DNA of 64,000 bases from Panopea generosa (Eukaryota > Mollusca > Bivalvia > Adapedonta > Hiatellidae), in assembly GCA_029582155.1 (NCBI GenBank), contig CM055899.1, forward strand, positions 69,461,719 to 69,525,718, written 5' to 3'. Of the stretch, positions 25,101 through 37,889 are shown piece by piece. The position numbers and the translations under genes are program-made. A model generated the notes under the pieces. That model had not been told where the DNA came from and ran no database searches. It saw only the letters and a list, made by a program, of their open reading frames with translations. Position 1 is the stretch's first letter. The number at the start of each line of letters is the position of its first letter.

Positions 25101-28100
25101 AATGGTAAGTGGTCTCGTCACAGGCCCTCCACCTGTCGGCCAAGCATCTAGGTAAATGATAAGTAGTCTCGTCACAGTCCCTCGACCACTCGGCAACGCA
25201 TCTACGTAAATGGTAAGTGGTCTCGTCACAGTCCCTCGACCTCTCCGCCACACATCTACGTAAATGGTAAATGGTTTCGTCACAGTCCCTCTACCTGTCG
25301 GCCACGCATCTGGGTAAATGGTAAGTGGTCTCGTCACAGTCCCTCGACCTCTCGGCAACGCATCTACGTAAATGGTAAGTGGTCTCGTCACAGGCCCTCC
25401 ATCTGTCGGCCACACATCTGGGTAAATGGTAAGTGGTCTTGACACAGGCCATCGATCTCTCGGCCACGCATCTAGGTAAATGGTAAGTGGTCTCGTCACA
25501 GTTCCTTGACCTCTCGGTCTCGCATCTAATTAAATGGTAAGTGGTCTCCTCATAGTCCCTTTGGCCTATTGACAACACATCAGGTAAATGGTAAATAGTC
25601 TCGACACAGGCCCTCGACCTCTTAACCACACGTCTAGGTAAATGGTAAGTGGTCTCGACACAGAGCATTCGACTTCTTTGCCACACGTCTAGGTAAATGA
25701 TATCTGGTCTCGACATAGGGCCTTCTGCATCTTAACCACACGTTTAGGTAAATGGTAAGTGGTCTCAACACAAGGCATTCGACTTCTCGACCACATCTAG
25801 GTTAATGGAAAGTGATCTTGACACAGGGCCTTCGACATCTTGACCGCAAGTCTAGGTAAATGGTAAGTGGTCTCGACGCAGAACCTCCCCCTCTTGACCG
25901 CACGTTTAGGTAAATGGTAAGTGGTCTCGACACTGGCCCTCCGACCTCTTGACAACACTTTTAGGTAAATGGTAAGTGGACTCGACACAGGCCCTCCCCC
26001 TCTTGACCACACATCTAGGTTAATGGTAAGTGGTCTCGACACAGGGCCTCCGACATCTTGACCACACGTATAGGTAAATGGTAAATGGACTCGACAGGTG
26101 CCCTTCGACCTCTCGGCCACGTTTATAAATAAATGGCTGGTAATTTCAACACAGGCCCTCGACCTCACGGCCACGCATTTAGATAAATGGTAAGTGATCT
26201 TGACAGGCCTTCGACCTCTCGGCAACGCATCTAAATAAACGGTAAGTAGTCTCGTCATGTGGCCCTCGATCTATCGGCCACGCATCAAGATAAATGGTAA
26301 GCGGTCGACATAAGTCCTCGACCTCTCGGCCACGCATCTACGTAAATGGTAAGTGGTCTCGTCACAGGCCCCCGACCTCTCGGCCACGCATCTAGGTGAA
26401 TGGAAAATGGTCTCGTCTAAGGCTCTCGACCTCCTAGGTTAATTGTAAGTGGTTTTGTCACAGGCCCTCGACCTCTCGGCCACGCATCTAGGTAAATAGA
26501 AAGTGGTCTCGTCACAGGCCCTCGAGCTCTCGTCCTCGCATCTAGGTAAATGGTAAGTGGTCTCGTCACAGGCTCTCGACCTCTCGGCCAAGCATCTAGG
26601 TTAAATGGTAAGCGGTCGTCACATGTCCTCGACCTCTCGGCCACGCATCTACCTAAATGGAAAGTGGTCTCGTCAAAGGCCCTCGATCTCTCGGCCACAC
26701 ATCTAGGTAAATGGTAAGTGGTCTCGTCACAGGCGTTCGACCTTTCGGCCATGCATCTAGGTAAATGGTTAGCGGTCGACACCGGTCCTCGACCTGTCGA
26801 CCACGCATCTACGTAAATGGTAAGTGGTCTCGTCACAGGCCGTCGACCTCTCGGCCACGCATCTAGGTAAATGGTAAGTGGTCTCGACACAAGCCCTCGA
26901 TCTCTCGGCCACACATCTAGGTAAATGGTAAGTGGTCTCGACACAGGCCCTCGACCTTTCGGCCATGCATCTAGGTAAATATTAACGGTCGACACCGGTC
27001 CTCGACCTGTCGACCACGCATCTAGGTAAATGGTAAGTGGCCTCGTCACAGGCCCTCGATCTCTCGGCCACACATCTAGGTAAATGGTAAGTGGTCCCGA
27101 CACAGGCCCTCGACCTTTCGGCCATGCATCTAGGTAAATGGTTAGCGGTCGACACCGGTCCTCGACCTGTCGACCACGCATCTAGGTAAATGGAAAGTGG
27201 TCTCGTCACAGGCCCTCTATCTCTCGGCCACACATCTAGGTAAATGGTAAGTGGTCTCGTCACAGGCCCTCGATCTCTCGGCAACGCATCTACGTAAATG
27301 GTAAGTGGTCTCGTCACAGGCCCTCCACCTGTCGGCCATGCATCTAAGTAAATGGTAAGTAGTCTTGTCACAGTCCCTCGACCTCTCGGCAACGGATCTA
27401 CGTAAATGGTAAGTAGTCTCGACACAGGCCCTCGACCTTTCGGCCATGCATCTAGGTAAATGGTTAGCGGTCGACACCGGTCCTCGACCTGTCAACCACG
27501 CATCTAGGTAAATGGTAAGTGGTCTCGTCACAGGCCCTCGACCTCTCGGCCACGCATCTAGGTTAATGGTTAGTGGTTTCGACACAAGCCCTCGACCTAT
27601 CGGCCACGCATCTAGGTAAGTGGTAAGCGGTCGACAGAGGTCCTCGACCTCTCAGCCACGCATCTACATGTAGGTAAATTGAAAGTGATCTCGTCACAGG
27701 CGTTCGACCTCTCGGCCATGCATCTAAGTCAATCGTAAGCGATCAACACCGGTCCTCGACCTCTCGGCCACAAATCTAAGTAAATGGAAAGTGGTTTCGT
27801 CACAGGCGTTTGATTCTCGGCCACGCACCTAGTTAAATGGAAAGTGGTTTCGTCACAGGCCCTCGACCTTTCGGCCACGCATCTAGGTAAATGGAAAGTG
27901 GTCTTGTCACAGGCCCTCGAGCTCTCGGCTTCGCATCTAGGTAAATGGTAAGTGGTCTCGTCACAGGCTCTCGACCTCTCTGCCACGCATCTAGGTAAAT
28001 GGTAAGCGGTCGACACATGTCCTCGACCTCTCGGCCACGCATCTACCTAAATGGTACATGTAAGTGATTTCGTCACAGGCCCTCGACCTCTCGGCCACGC

Positions 28101-29195
28101 ATCTAGGTAAATGGAAAGTGTTCTCGTCACAGGCCCTCGAACTCTCGACCACACATCTAGATAAATTGTAAGAGGTCACGACACAGACCCTCAACCTCTC
28201 GGCCACGCATCTAGATAAATGGTAAGTGGTCTCGACACAGGCCGTCAACCTCTCGGCCACGCATTTAGATAAATGATAAGTGGTCTCGATACAGACCTTT
28301 AACCTCTCGTCCACGCATCTTGGTTAATGGAAAGTGGTGTCGACACAGGCTCTCGACCTCTCGGCCACGCATCTAGATAAATGGTAAGCGGTCGACACAA
28401 GTCCTTGACCTCTCGGCCACACATTTACGTAAATGGTAAGTGGTCCCGACACAGGAACTTCGGCCTCTTGACAACATATTTAGTTAAATGGTAGTGGTGT
28501 CGACAAAGGCCCTCCGACCTCTTGACAGCTTATCTAGGTAAATTGTAAGTGGCATAAACACAGGCACTTCAGCCTATTGACAACACATCTAAGTAAATGG
28601 TAAATGGTCTCGACACAGGTCCTTCGACCTCTTGACAACACATCTAGGTAAATGGTAAGTGGTCTCGACACAGGCATTTCGGCCTCTTGACAACACATTT
28701 AGTTAAATGGTAAGTGGTCTCGACAAAGGCCCTTCAACTTCTCGACAACACATCTAGGTAAATGGTAAGTGGTCTCGACACAGGGCCTTCGACTTCTTGG
28801 CCACACGTCTAGGTAAATAGTATCTGGTCTCGACACAGAGCCTTCTGCATCTTGACCACAAGTACATGTATAGGTAAATGGTAAGTGGTCTCGACACAAG
28901 GCATTCGACTTCTCGACCACACATCTAGGTAAATGGTAAGTGGTCTCGACACAAGGCATTCGACTTCCCGACCACACATCTAGGTAAATGGTAAGTGTTC
29001 TCGACACAGGGCCTTCGACATCTTGACCGAGCGTCTAGGTAAATGGTAAGTGGTCTCGAAACAGGCCCTCCCCTTCTTGACTACACGTCTAGGTAAATGA
29101 AAGTGTTCTCGACACAGGGCCTTCGACATATTGACCACAGGTCTTGGTAAATGGTTTGATTTCGGCCGAGTCACTTCGACCTCTCGGCCATGCAT
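22153..29195. repeat. 54-bp GC-rich satellite, right block (about 130 units)
   Basis: Continuation of the same array after the insertion. A block of about 1660 bp at 22.15-23.82 kb is repeated at 23.82-25.5 kb with the same markers, including an irregular junction (GACAACACATCAGGTCTCG-type) near 22897 and again near 24557. From about 25560 to 26100 and again from 28440 to 29150 a diverged subtype dominates (GACACAGGGCCTTCGACTTC, CCACACGTCTAGG), partly in 55-bp units. Between 26770 and 27500 units carrying GGTCGACACCGGTCCTCGAC recur every 3, 4 or 6 units. The last units decay at about 29195. Open frames on the minus strand are by-products of the 18-codon period. Confidence 0.97.
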
Positions 29196-32100
29196 ACATA
29201 TAATGAATGGCGAATAATCAGTTTAGTTAAATACTAATGTAACATGAGTTGATTTATATTTCATGAAGCACCACGAAGTTTTACTGGATTACCAACTTCG
29301 AAAGTGTAAGGTATTGCAAGTTAAATGTTGGAAGTTTTGTTTATTGGTGTAATATTAAAACATGTATGTCGTTGTGCAAGCTGAATGATATTGCTTCTTG
29401 TTGACGTGTATATTATTTTAATGTTTTACTTCAAGAACAAGAAAACATTATTGATAATACTTTTTAGAATATTTCATTTTAGAATATATCATATGTCGGT
29501 TAATTAATGAAAAAAATGGATTTTTTATTAACGTTACGTAATTTAGATAGTTTTAATGTAGCTACAAACTGGTGAGTATCAGACTAGCTGGCTTCGTACA
29601 CTGATCATATGAGCGTTTAAAAAGCAATTAATTTAATAATCACGTATGATGATCTGTGGCATACCTTTACGTTTCATCCAATGAGTTTGTCTTATGTCTA
29701 AGCAAGTATTCAATTATTAAGACTATGTGTCCTATATTTGTCATTTTTACTACACAATCGGGTTTCACAATACATATATGTTTGTAAATTATTTAACTGG
29801 GATCGTTTCAAGGACGAATGACATATAAACAAATTGTGGCTTTATTACGGGTACTTCTGTCAGCATTGTTGAGATACGTCTGGTGACTGTAAACATTCTT
29901 AATGTCTCCTTCAAGTCATAACATGGCCGTCATTTGTGACGAATTTGAAATCAAAACGGTGAACGTTATGAAATTCTCCGTCAAGTCATGACACGAATAC
30001 AGAAATAAAAACAATTTTAGGTCATTAATACAAATTGATATCTATTAGATATGATGATATGTGTTAAGGGTATGTTTTACAATATATTGAGACTTTATTG
30101 TCAGTAGGTTTCTAACTAGCAATAATTATATCAGACACAGCGTAATTGAAGGCATACACGACATCACTAAAATCAATCTTTATACAAACGAACGTATTGC
30201 GATTTAGAAATATAACTTTCCAAGTAAAATAATATAGATTATCATAAATAACAACACAATTTAACACATTTTACAGAATGTAAGTCACGCTAGTTTTGAA
30301 AATATGACCAGGAATGTCTATGACAATATATAGTGCTATGTCATTTAATGCATCTTTGATACCTATAAAAGCAAATGGAATACATACAAGTTATACAATT
30401 TGTCAGGGATGATCACAAATGTGCTTACTACGATGCTTTCCAAAAATTAACAAAAGTTCTGCCACTTTTAAATAAAAACGACATTATGATATACACACAA
30501 ACCAAATACCAATTGCTATGAATCCCCTTAACATTACATTTATTGTCTTTAAAAAATCATGGTCCATGGTAATATAGATGCTGATTAAGCTTATTAAAGA
30601 TATGGCTTGAAGATGAAGACTGAAAATATATCGTAAGTAATATCATGTAAGCTATTGCAATGGAATTCCTTCTACTGTGTGCGTCTTTCAGTACAGATTT
30701 ATAGTTCTTCTATGAGATAAATATACTTTTATGAGATTCATATTGACATAGCATTGTTTGTTTTTAATTCCTACATGCTGCTTTATTGTGAATCAATATA
30801 ACCAGTATATAGAATATCTTCCAGGGCGATAATCATGTAAGATGAGGATCATGCACCTCACCATAATTAACAGATGTAACGTTAATTTCAACCTTGTGGA
30901 CCCTTAATGACGATGAATTTCATAACTGACATTTTTTCCAATTAGCTCTGGTTTCCACACGATGAACACAACTTTTAACTAATAATTCAAGGTACTGCTC
31001 ATCAGGATAAACGTTAATTGGAAGAATCAATGAGTTGGTCTGTCATGAAGGGAAATTCAGTCACTTTATTGCACAGGGAAAGTTTACCGAGTTGTTTTTA
31101 AGGACAATGTTTTAACAAGATGACCATATTGGTCACAAATCTCTTTTCTGTAGCATTACTAACCATATTCAAAATTGGAAATGACAGCATATATATTATG
31201 TCGAAATACCAACACACAATACAATACGAATAGGGTATAAGATGATGTCTTTAAATTTATTCATATTGTTAAGTAGAAAGCTATGGTCTTTTTAAATATG
31301 TATATATTAGTAGTGTAACACATTTGGGATATTTCTTTACACCCTTATGTATAATATACTTATAATCACTTGTGTTTTTATAAGCATAAAACTAGTATTT
31401 CGAGAGAAAAAAAACACACACACACATAACAAAAACAATAACCTTACTTTTGTAAGATGGCTTGCCAATATTCTGCGGTTCATATTAATATGATGCATAT
31501 TGGCTTCGTGGGTGAATTACATTTATGATGATAGCACAAACATGTCAGCATGGATTTGCCATGGACGATGATAGAGATACATTTGATATCGCTACTAATA
31601 AACCGTAGTAACAAATTATGAAAAGCAAGCTTTTGCTTATTTTAATGTCTTAGTATTATGAAATTAAACATACTCGTCTTAAACTGTGTCTAAACATCAA
31701 AAAAGTGTATACTTGTTTTAAAGTAGAAAAGCAAAAACACCTAAAATGTTGCCTAATTACAAAACAAGTATTTGTAAAGCTGTTTGATGATACTATCAAC
31801 ATCGTCTCTTCCATTCCCGTCGTCGTATCACAAAGAAACGTCTACATATAAAACAACATTTCGCATATGGTTTAAATATGAATTAACAATTTATTTTTGG
31901 CTATTTATGAAGGGGCTGAGATCGTGTTCCATGTAACATGTTCCATGTATTTATACTTTAGTTTATCAGTGTTTGTGTAGAATCTCAACATACAAAAAAC
32001 ATGTTATTTTTTTCTGTATTTAATTTTATATTTTCAATCGAAATCTAATTTCATAAGAGGGTGGGCAAACGTTAAATTGAATAGTCGACATTTTGTTAAC

Positions 32101-33255
32101 ATTAACAACCAATATGTAAATGAGATATTAAATTTAATCGAAGACTGAAACAAAATGAAAAAAAATGCACTTGTTGAAAAGAGGCTTAAATGAAAATAAT
32201 TGGAAAAAAGGAATCTTTACATAACGCCCTTGCTTTATTAAACTGTTTTATTAGAGTTATTGAGTTATTGTTTTTCATTGTTTGTGCATAATTAATTGCA
32301 TGCCTGCGTGGTAAAGGAAATTGGTTTGAATTCTGCCATTTTATGGAATTGCATTTTTGAGATGCAATCATCATTACATTGACTACAGTTTAACAAGATC
32401 AATTTTGTGGACGATGAATATATCGTGTGAAACCTAATGAACTTGATTATTGAACGCCATTGCTCTATATATGATTACTGGGTACCTGCAATCTCTTGCA
32501 TTTTCTACACTTTATATTATAAACATGTGCATGAACTACCCAAAACACGCAACATGTGTATATCAACCACAAAAAAGACCTGCAGGAAACAACGTGCATC
32601 GCATAAAAGGTATTTGATGTATATATAATTTTTATATGGCTCAATATATAAATGACAAAATATATTTATGTTGCGAATTCAACTTTGTTTTTCGATATAA
32701 ACCGAAATGATACATTAATAATATGTCAAATGTTGATTGTAAAATGAATATTTCTGCGACGGTACCGATTGTAACCTTTAGAGTTTAATACATTTCTGTT
32801 ATTCTTCAGTTAAGTAAATTTAATATCATGCAGTATAGTTTATTTACAAATTTGAATTGGCCTACAGGCCCATCTGGTACATGTACATGATATATCTAGC
32901 TCTGTATGAACATACAATGTTTTAGTAATGATATATAACTGTTTAAAATATTAGTTTTAAGATATAAAGCTAATCAAATATATCTAAATTAAGTAAAAGT
33001 GAAAGTTGTACACACTTATTTCGCATGCAGACAGTTTATATAACTAAATCTCCAAAGTTAAGTCAGCAAGGATTATATAATAAAATGACACTTGCTAATA
33101 TAAATAGTGTAGTAGAAAATACAGCTGTAGCAGACTTATGTGATTATATATTTGATGAGAAAATGTTTTAATACAAAAGTACTAAGCTTTAATTGTACTC
33201 TTCCTTTCTGAATTTGATATTTTTACATGAGCACTTTGGATCTGTTCTAGCAACG

Positions 33256-33257
<2 letters not shown>
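29196..33257. other. About 4 kb of AT-rich DNA with no gene seen
   Basis: Only short AT-rich frames (for example 32186-32374 minus, 32437-32628 plus) without motifs. A small (CA)n stretch lies near 31412-31424. No transposon protein was recognised on either strand. Confidence 0.5.

Positions 33258-33291
<34 letters not shown>
33258..33291. repeat. (TA)n microsatellite
   Basis: Uninterrupted TA dinucleotides for about 34 bases. Confidence 0.97.
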
Positions 33292-33294
<3 letters not shown>

Positions 33295-33851
33295 TTCTCA
33301 AATCAGTGTATAGCAGGCATTCATAATAAAATTATATTGATCTTCTAATTTCAGCACTTCTGTTTGTCAAATGGTGTTCTAAACGACCGCCCTCCATTTA
33401 TTAACGATGCGACGAGTCATGTAGGTGAGCAAAAGCTTTATTGAACTTATCTAAAATCAATAATAAGATTGTAAAAGACAGCAATGTTGATTAGTGACGA
33501 CTTTGTCCGTTTTAAATAATTGATCACTAATTGGCTGTTACTGTTAAACATGAATAGGTCCGGTGATGCGGCACCTTAATGTTGGCACAAATCATTAAAC
33601 CTAAATTTTGATGAACTATTTTCAACAAAAACAAACACACAAGCCCCCGTCCCCGTCAAAACACGGTGTCGTTAAAGGAACTGGTGACAATGGACGAAGC
33701 AGATCCTACTTATATTCACTGACTAACTCGTTATTTATACTAGGAAATTAACTATTTTCATACAATGCATTAGATTTATATAACATCTCCCCTTAGGAAC
33801 ACAGAACGTAACCAATAAAAGAAATAGTAGACTCGGATTTATTGAATCTGT
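33292..33851. other. AT-rich spacer
   Basis: No gene or repeat family recognised. Confidence 0.5.
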
Positions 33852-34060
33852 AACTCCCCTCACGCCAGCACCCCATTTCTTAGCACAAGCTTAAGCGATG
33901 TTATATTCTCGAACAACCCTGAATATGCTCTGCGACCATAAGAAGGCACAATAATAATGACTCCCTTCACTCCACCCCTCTTCCCACCTGGCACCGGCTC
34001 TTGAACAACCCTAAATTTGTTCCACGATCATCAGAAATAATACTGTAAAGGCACGAAGCG
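33852..34060. repeat. Diverged tandem duplication of about 107 bp
   Basis: TAACTCCCCTCACGCC (33852) and TGACTCCCTTCACTCC (33959) start two similar segments. Each contains CGAACAACCCTGAATAT or TGAACAACCCTAAATTT, then GCGACCATAAGAA or ACGATCATCAGAA at matching positions. Similarity is partial. Confidence 0.6.
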
Positions 34061-35599
34061 ACTTATTTTACGGTGACTACTGTTTAGTAGCCAATATTAT
34101 CCTCTGGAAGAACGTGATTTTGATTGTACTATCCTATATCAATATTTAAAACAATTCATATCTTTATTGAGATCGAAATAAATAAACTTTTCAAAATTAT
34201 TATTATTTCACATATTATAGTAAATATTGTATATGTTGAGTTGCAACTTGATATAATTCATTTTTATTAGTTTGATCCGTATGTTGAGTTGAAATTTCAT
34301 TTATGTAGTATGCATATATTTAATCAACATATACAACACTCGATACACTTTTCCTGTTGCACGGAATAATTTTGGAATATTAATTATGCTCTTGGAATTG
34401 TTTATCTTATCAAGTCCACACAAAAACGTAACAAATATTGGAAAAAACTTACAACAGAAGAACGTCCATGGATATTTATGGTATTTTGGTGCAACAGGCA
34501 ATGTACACTGTGTAATTTGTTTATATTTGTTTATTTCATATATTTTCAATTTTTTTTAACTCCAGTCGAATGTGCTCTGTTTGTACACCCGTCAATGTAC
34601 TATCTTTGACAAAAGTACAATTGCATGGGCAGTGTTGATGAGCTTACTTAAGACTGAAAAGACAAGTGACAACGTACCATCAAGATCGCCATGTATATCA
34701 TTGTAACACACCTTTGTAATAGACTAAAACCACCGATAGTTACTTTCATACATTCAGTGGTTATCCATAATAGAAATGTGAGTGAATCGCAAACGGACGA
34801 CGGGTTTGTGAGCGAGACGGCTAATAATAATAATTTGCTAATTAGTATTCAGGGGATCTGAGGTTCACCTGAGTAGGCTGGTTAAATATCGCTTTGATAT
34901 ATGAGTTCGTACACTAAAGTTGATATGTTTGTTTTTCGCTGTAACTTGAACGCAGACCCTTACAAGCACACAACACTTCAACCATCGCTTAGTCACTCGT
35001 GCTAACCGTCGATTGGTCGTAATTCACGACTATGCTCCATGTCACACTGCAAGAATAACCTATCCGTCAGCTACTTTAGGTAAACAACATTTCAACAATA
35101 CCACGAAGCCCGACGGATTATATGCCAATTGAACACTTGTAAGACGAAATCGAACGACGTCAGCGACCGTTACAAAGAAAACAAACATTGTAGGGAACAT
35201 TGTCAATATTGCAGAATAATCCCAGTGTCTTCCACATAGCTATATACATTGTATGTCACACATTTCCAATTTGATATATTTTCATTTTAGTTCAAATAAT
35301 AGGAGAGTAACATGTGATCAGAAAATAAATTGACTAATATGGACGTGATTTCCTTATTTGAATTTGAAATTAGATACCTTGTTGACATTTGGTTTTTAAA
35401 ACTACGCGCTAGTCGATTTGAAAAGTATTATCCAAGAGGAAATAATTAAATACCAGTTTAGTTTTTAATGTCCGTTATATTTTTTTTACTTGACTTGTAA
35501 ACACCTTTGTGTTATTATATACATGTTAGAATATCGTTCAGCAATCAACACACATCGTGGTTGGTTACTGGACTATGATTGAAGACTAATATTTTTTAT
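34061..35599. other. Spacer, no gene seen
   Basis: AT-rich, with a somewhat CpG-richer stretch at 34780-35170. The 82-codon minus frame at 34301-34549 has no recognisable motif. Confidence 0.45.
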
Positions 35600-36690
35600 T
35601 AACTCATTAAAACTCACATGGATAAGACGCCTGTTAAACTCAAATAAAAGATATCTTGATATATTTAATTCAATGTACCCATTCATGGCAAATGTTGGCG
35701 CATATGGCCTGGATTTTATTAGTAGACACATACACAGAATACATAATCTCTTCTCGAAAGATATTTTTAGAAGTTATCAAACATATTTAAACCTACTTAA
35801 GCCTGCAAATTGGTACACATTTCAAAGAAATTCCAATTTGGTTTAATCCAAACATTAAGGTCCGAGGCACAAGTTTATTTTATAACCATTGATTCTGTTA
35901 GGGTGTTTTATTGATAAACGATATTATGAATACAAATTGTAAATTATACTCAATGATTGATTTTATTAATAGGTACAACATAAATACAAACTTCATAGAC
36001 TATGAAGGATTGCTAGCATTTGTTAAAAGGTACTGCTTTCAATTCTTCATTTAGCTAGTAACGGAGGGGCACCTGCATGCCCTTTATCAATATCAATAAT
36101 AATGAAAGATACAAAAGGATGTAGAGCAATCTATCAGTTTTGTATAATCTCTCAATCCGCTGCCAAATGGGAAAAGAATTAAATATAAGAACCAATTTAG
36201 TTGAAACAAAATGTTATTGCCTTCCATTTAACAGAACAAATGACACAAATTTATAACGGTTTCAGTACAGAATAACCCACCAAATATTAGGAACCAATTC
36301 TCTTCTTTAAAAAATGAAACTAAAGGATTCTGATATTTGCAGTTTATGCATCAAAGAAATAAAAACAATCAAACATATTTTTTATCGAATATGACATTTC
36401 AAAACAATTTTTTCTCGTGTTTGATGAACCATATTCTCAAAAAAATTATAGGCATTAATTTAAGTTGGACAAATACAGACATTATGTTCGGAAATTACAT
36501 TTTTGACAAAGTTTTGAATAAAATAATATTAATTGCAAAGAAATTAATTTACACTCAGAAACTTAAAACAGTTAAACCTACACTTAACAACTTTAAAAAA
36601 AAAAAATATTATAAATCTGTAAAATATAGAACGGTATCCTGCAAATATAGATTGTAAAATACACACTTTTGATACTATTTGGAATGATTA
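35600..36690 (+). mobile_element. LINE 3' fragment, L1/Tx1-like C-terminal region
   Basis: Reading across several frames gives the region downstream of the RT domain: wording such as KLTWIRRLLNSNKRYLDIFN near 35610, then NWYTFQRNSN near 35810. After that come FQYRITHQILGTNSLL near 36260, a Cys-Cys-His motif (DICSLC...TIKHIF) near 36330-36385, and an open stretch to 36657 including INLSWTNTDI and LNKIILIAKKLIYTQ. This order is characteristic of the C-terminal end of Tx1/L1-type LINE ORF2 proteins. Stops and frameshifts make it non-functional. Endonuclease and RT are absent, as expected of a 5'-truncated copy. Confidence 0.87.
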
Positions 36691-37889
36691 TATGCCACTA
36701 ATATCTTGATATAAATTTGAAACATTTTACATGTTACTCTTTTAGTTTTGATTTAGACACATTTGTTTGATTACAAATACATTTATATTTTGTAGACATT
36801 TAATTATATCAATCGCCATCCCCTCCCCAGAGTCTTTTTGTTCCTTTTTTTCTTTTCTCCAATCAATTATAATATTTAACTGCTTATAATCAAGACTAGA
36901 CCTGCAATATGAATAATTAATTAATGTTGATTTACCTCATAAAAGCATTACTTTCTTTTCAAAAAAATAAGTTTACAAAGTCAGATAAAAAAAGGCGGAA
37001 TGTTTTATGACAATTGGATTGTTTTTTATGCACTAATTTATCATTAAAAATGAGTTCCAACATTCAATTTAACATTTATTGTTGCTTTATAGTTAATACA
37101 TTATAATAAGTGCAAAGCCATTTGATCTCATAACAAGGTTGACTCTCATTAATGTTTGTTAGACTGGATGAATACTTATTAAAGATTTGTTGCTGAAATT
37201 TTGCACTTTTTAAGCTGTGTAGTATATGCTCAGGGATTTGCAGAACCTAAGCTTATATATCTATAGTTTCAAAATATCTTTAATACAAATGTTTAACCTG
37301 CAAGATGTTTAATGATATTCCACTATATAACTCACTACATTATATTAAATTGTGAAAACTGATTTCAATTACATGTATAATGTTCTGCACGTCTACAAAT
37401 GCATATATGTGCAAGTTATCTTAATGTTTAATTTAACATATTTTGATAGTTTCCTCAGCGATATTTTAAAATGCTAAAACATTACACTTACTGACTATGT
37501 TGAAGTAATACTTTATCATTAAGTACAGAGGTGTTATGATTATATGTGGTTATTTAACTGTGAAGTATTTCAAATAATAATTAAAAGAGAAACTGAAACA
37601 CATAATGGTTTGGGAGGATAACTGTTTGAACATCTTTATCAATCAAGATAATCCGACTCTTGAGATTCAAACTACACAAGTAAATTATCTGGATTTAGTG
37701 GGCACTGTTTGTTACTCATTCAATTCCTACAGACAGTGAGACACTCGTGGCTATTAGAAATTTATCAATGTATATATAATTGTCATGAAATATTTTGTAT
37801 CAATTTGTATTAGGGATGTTTTTTCTACATTTGTTGAAGAAAATATAATATTTTACTGATATTATTATAAAATTTATCACAGCTTTATT
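36691..37889. other. AT-rich spacer
   Basis: No coding sequence or RNA gene recognised. Confidence 0.5.

Noticed and set aside
19214-29195. CRISPR-like array
   Set aside because: There are no unique spacers between constant repeats; the whole 54-bp unit repeats. The window is eukaryotic in character.
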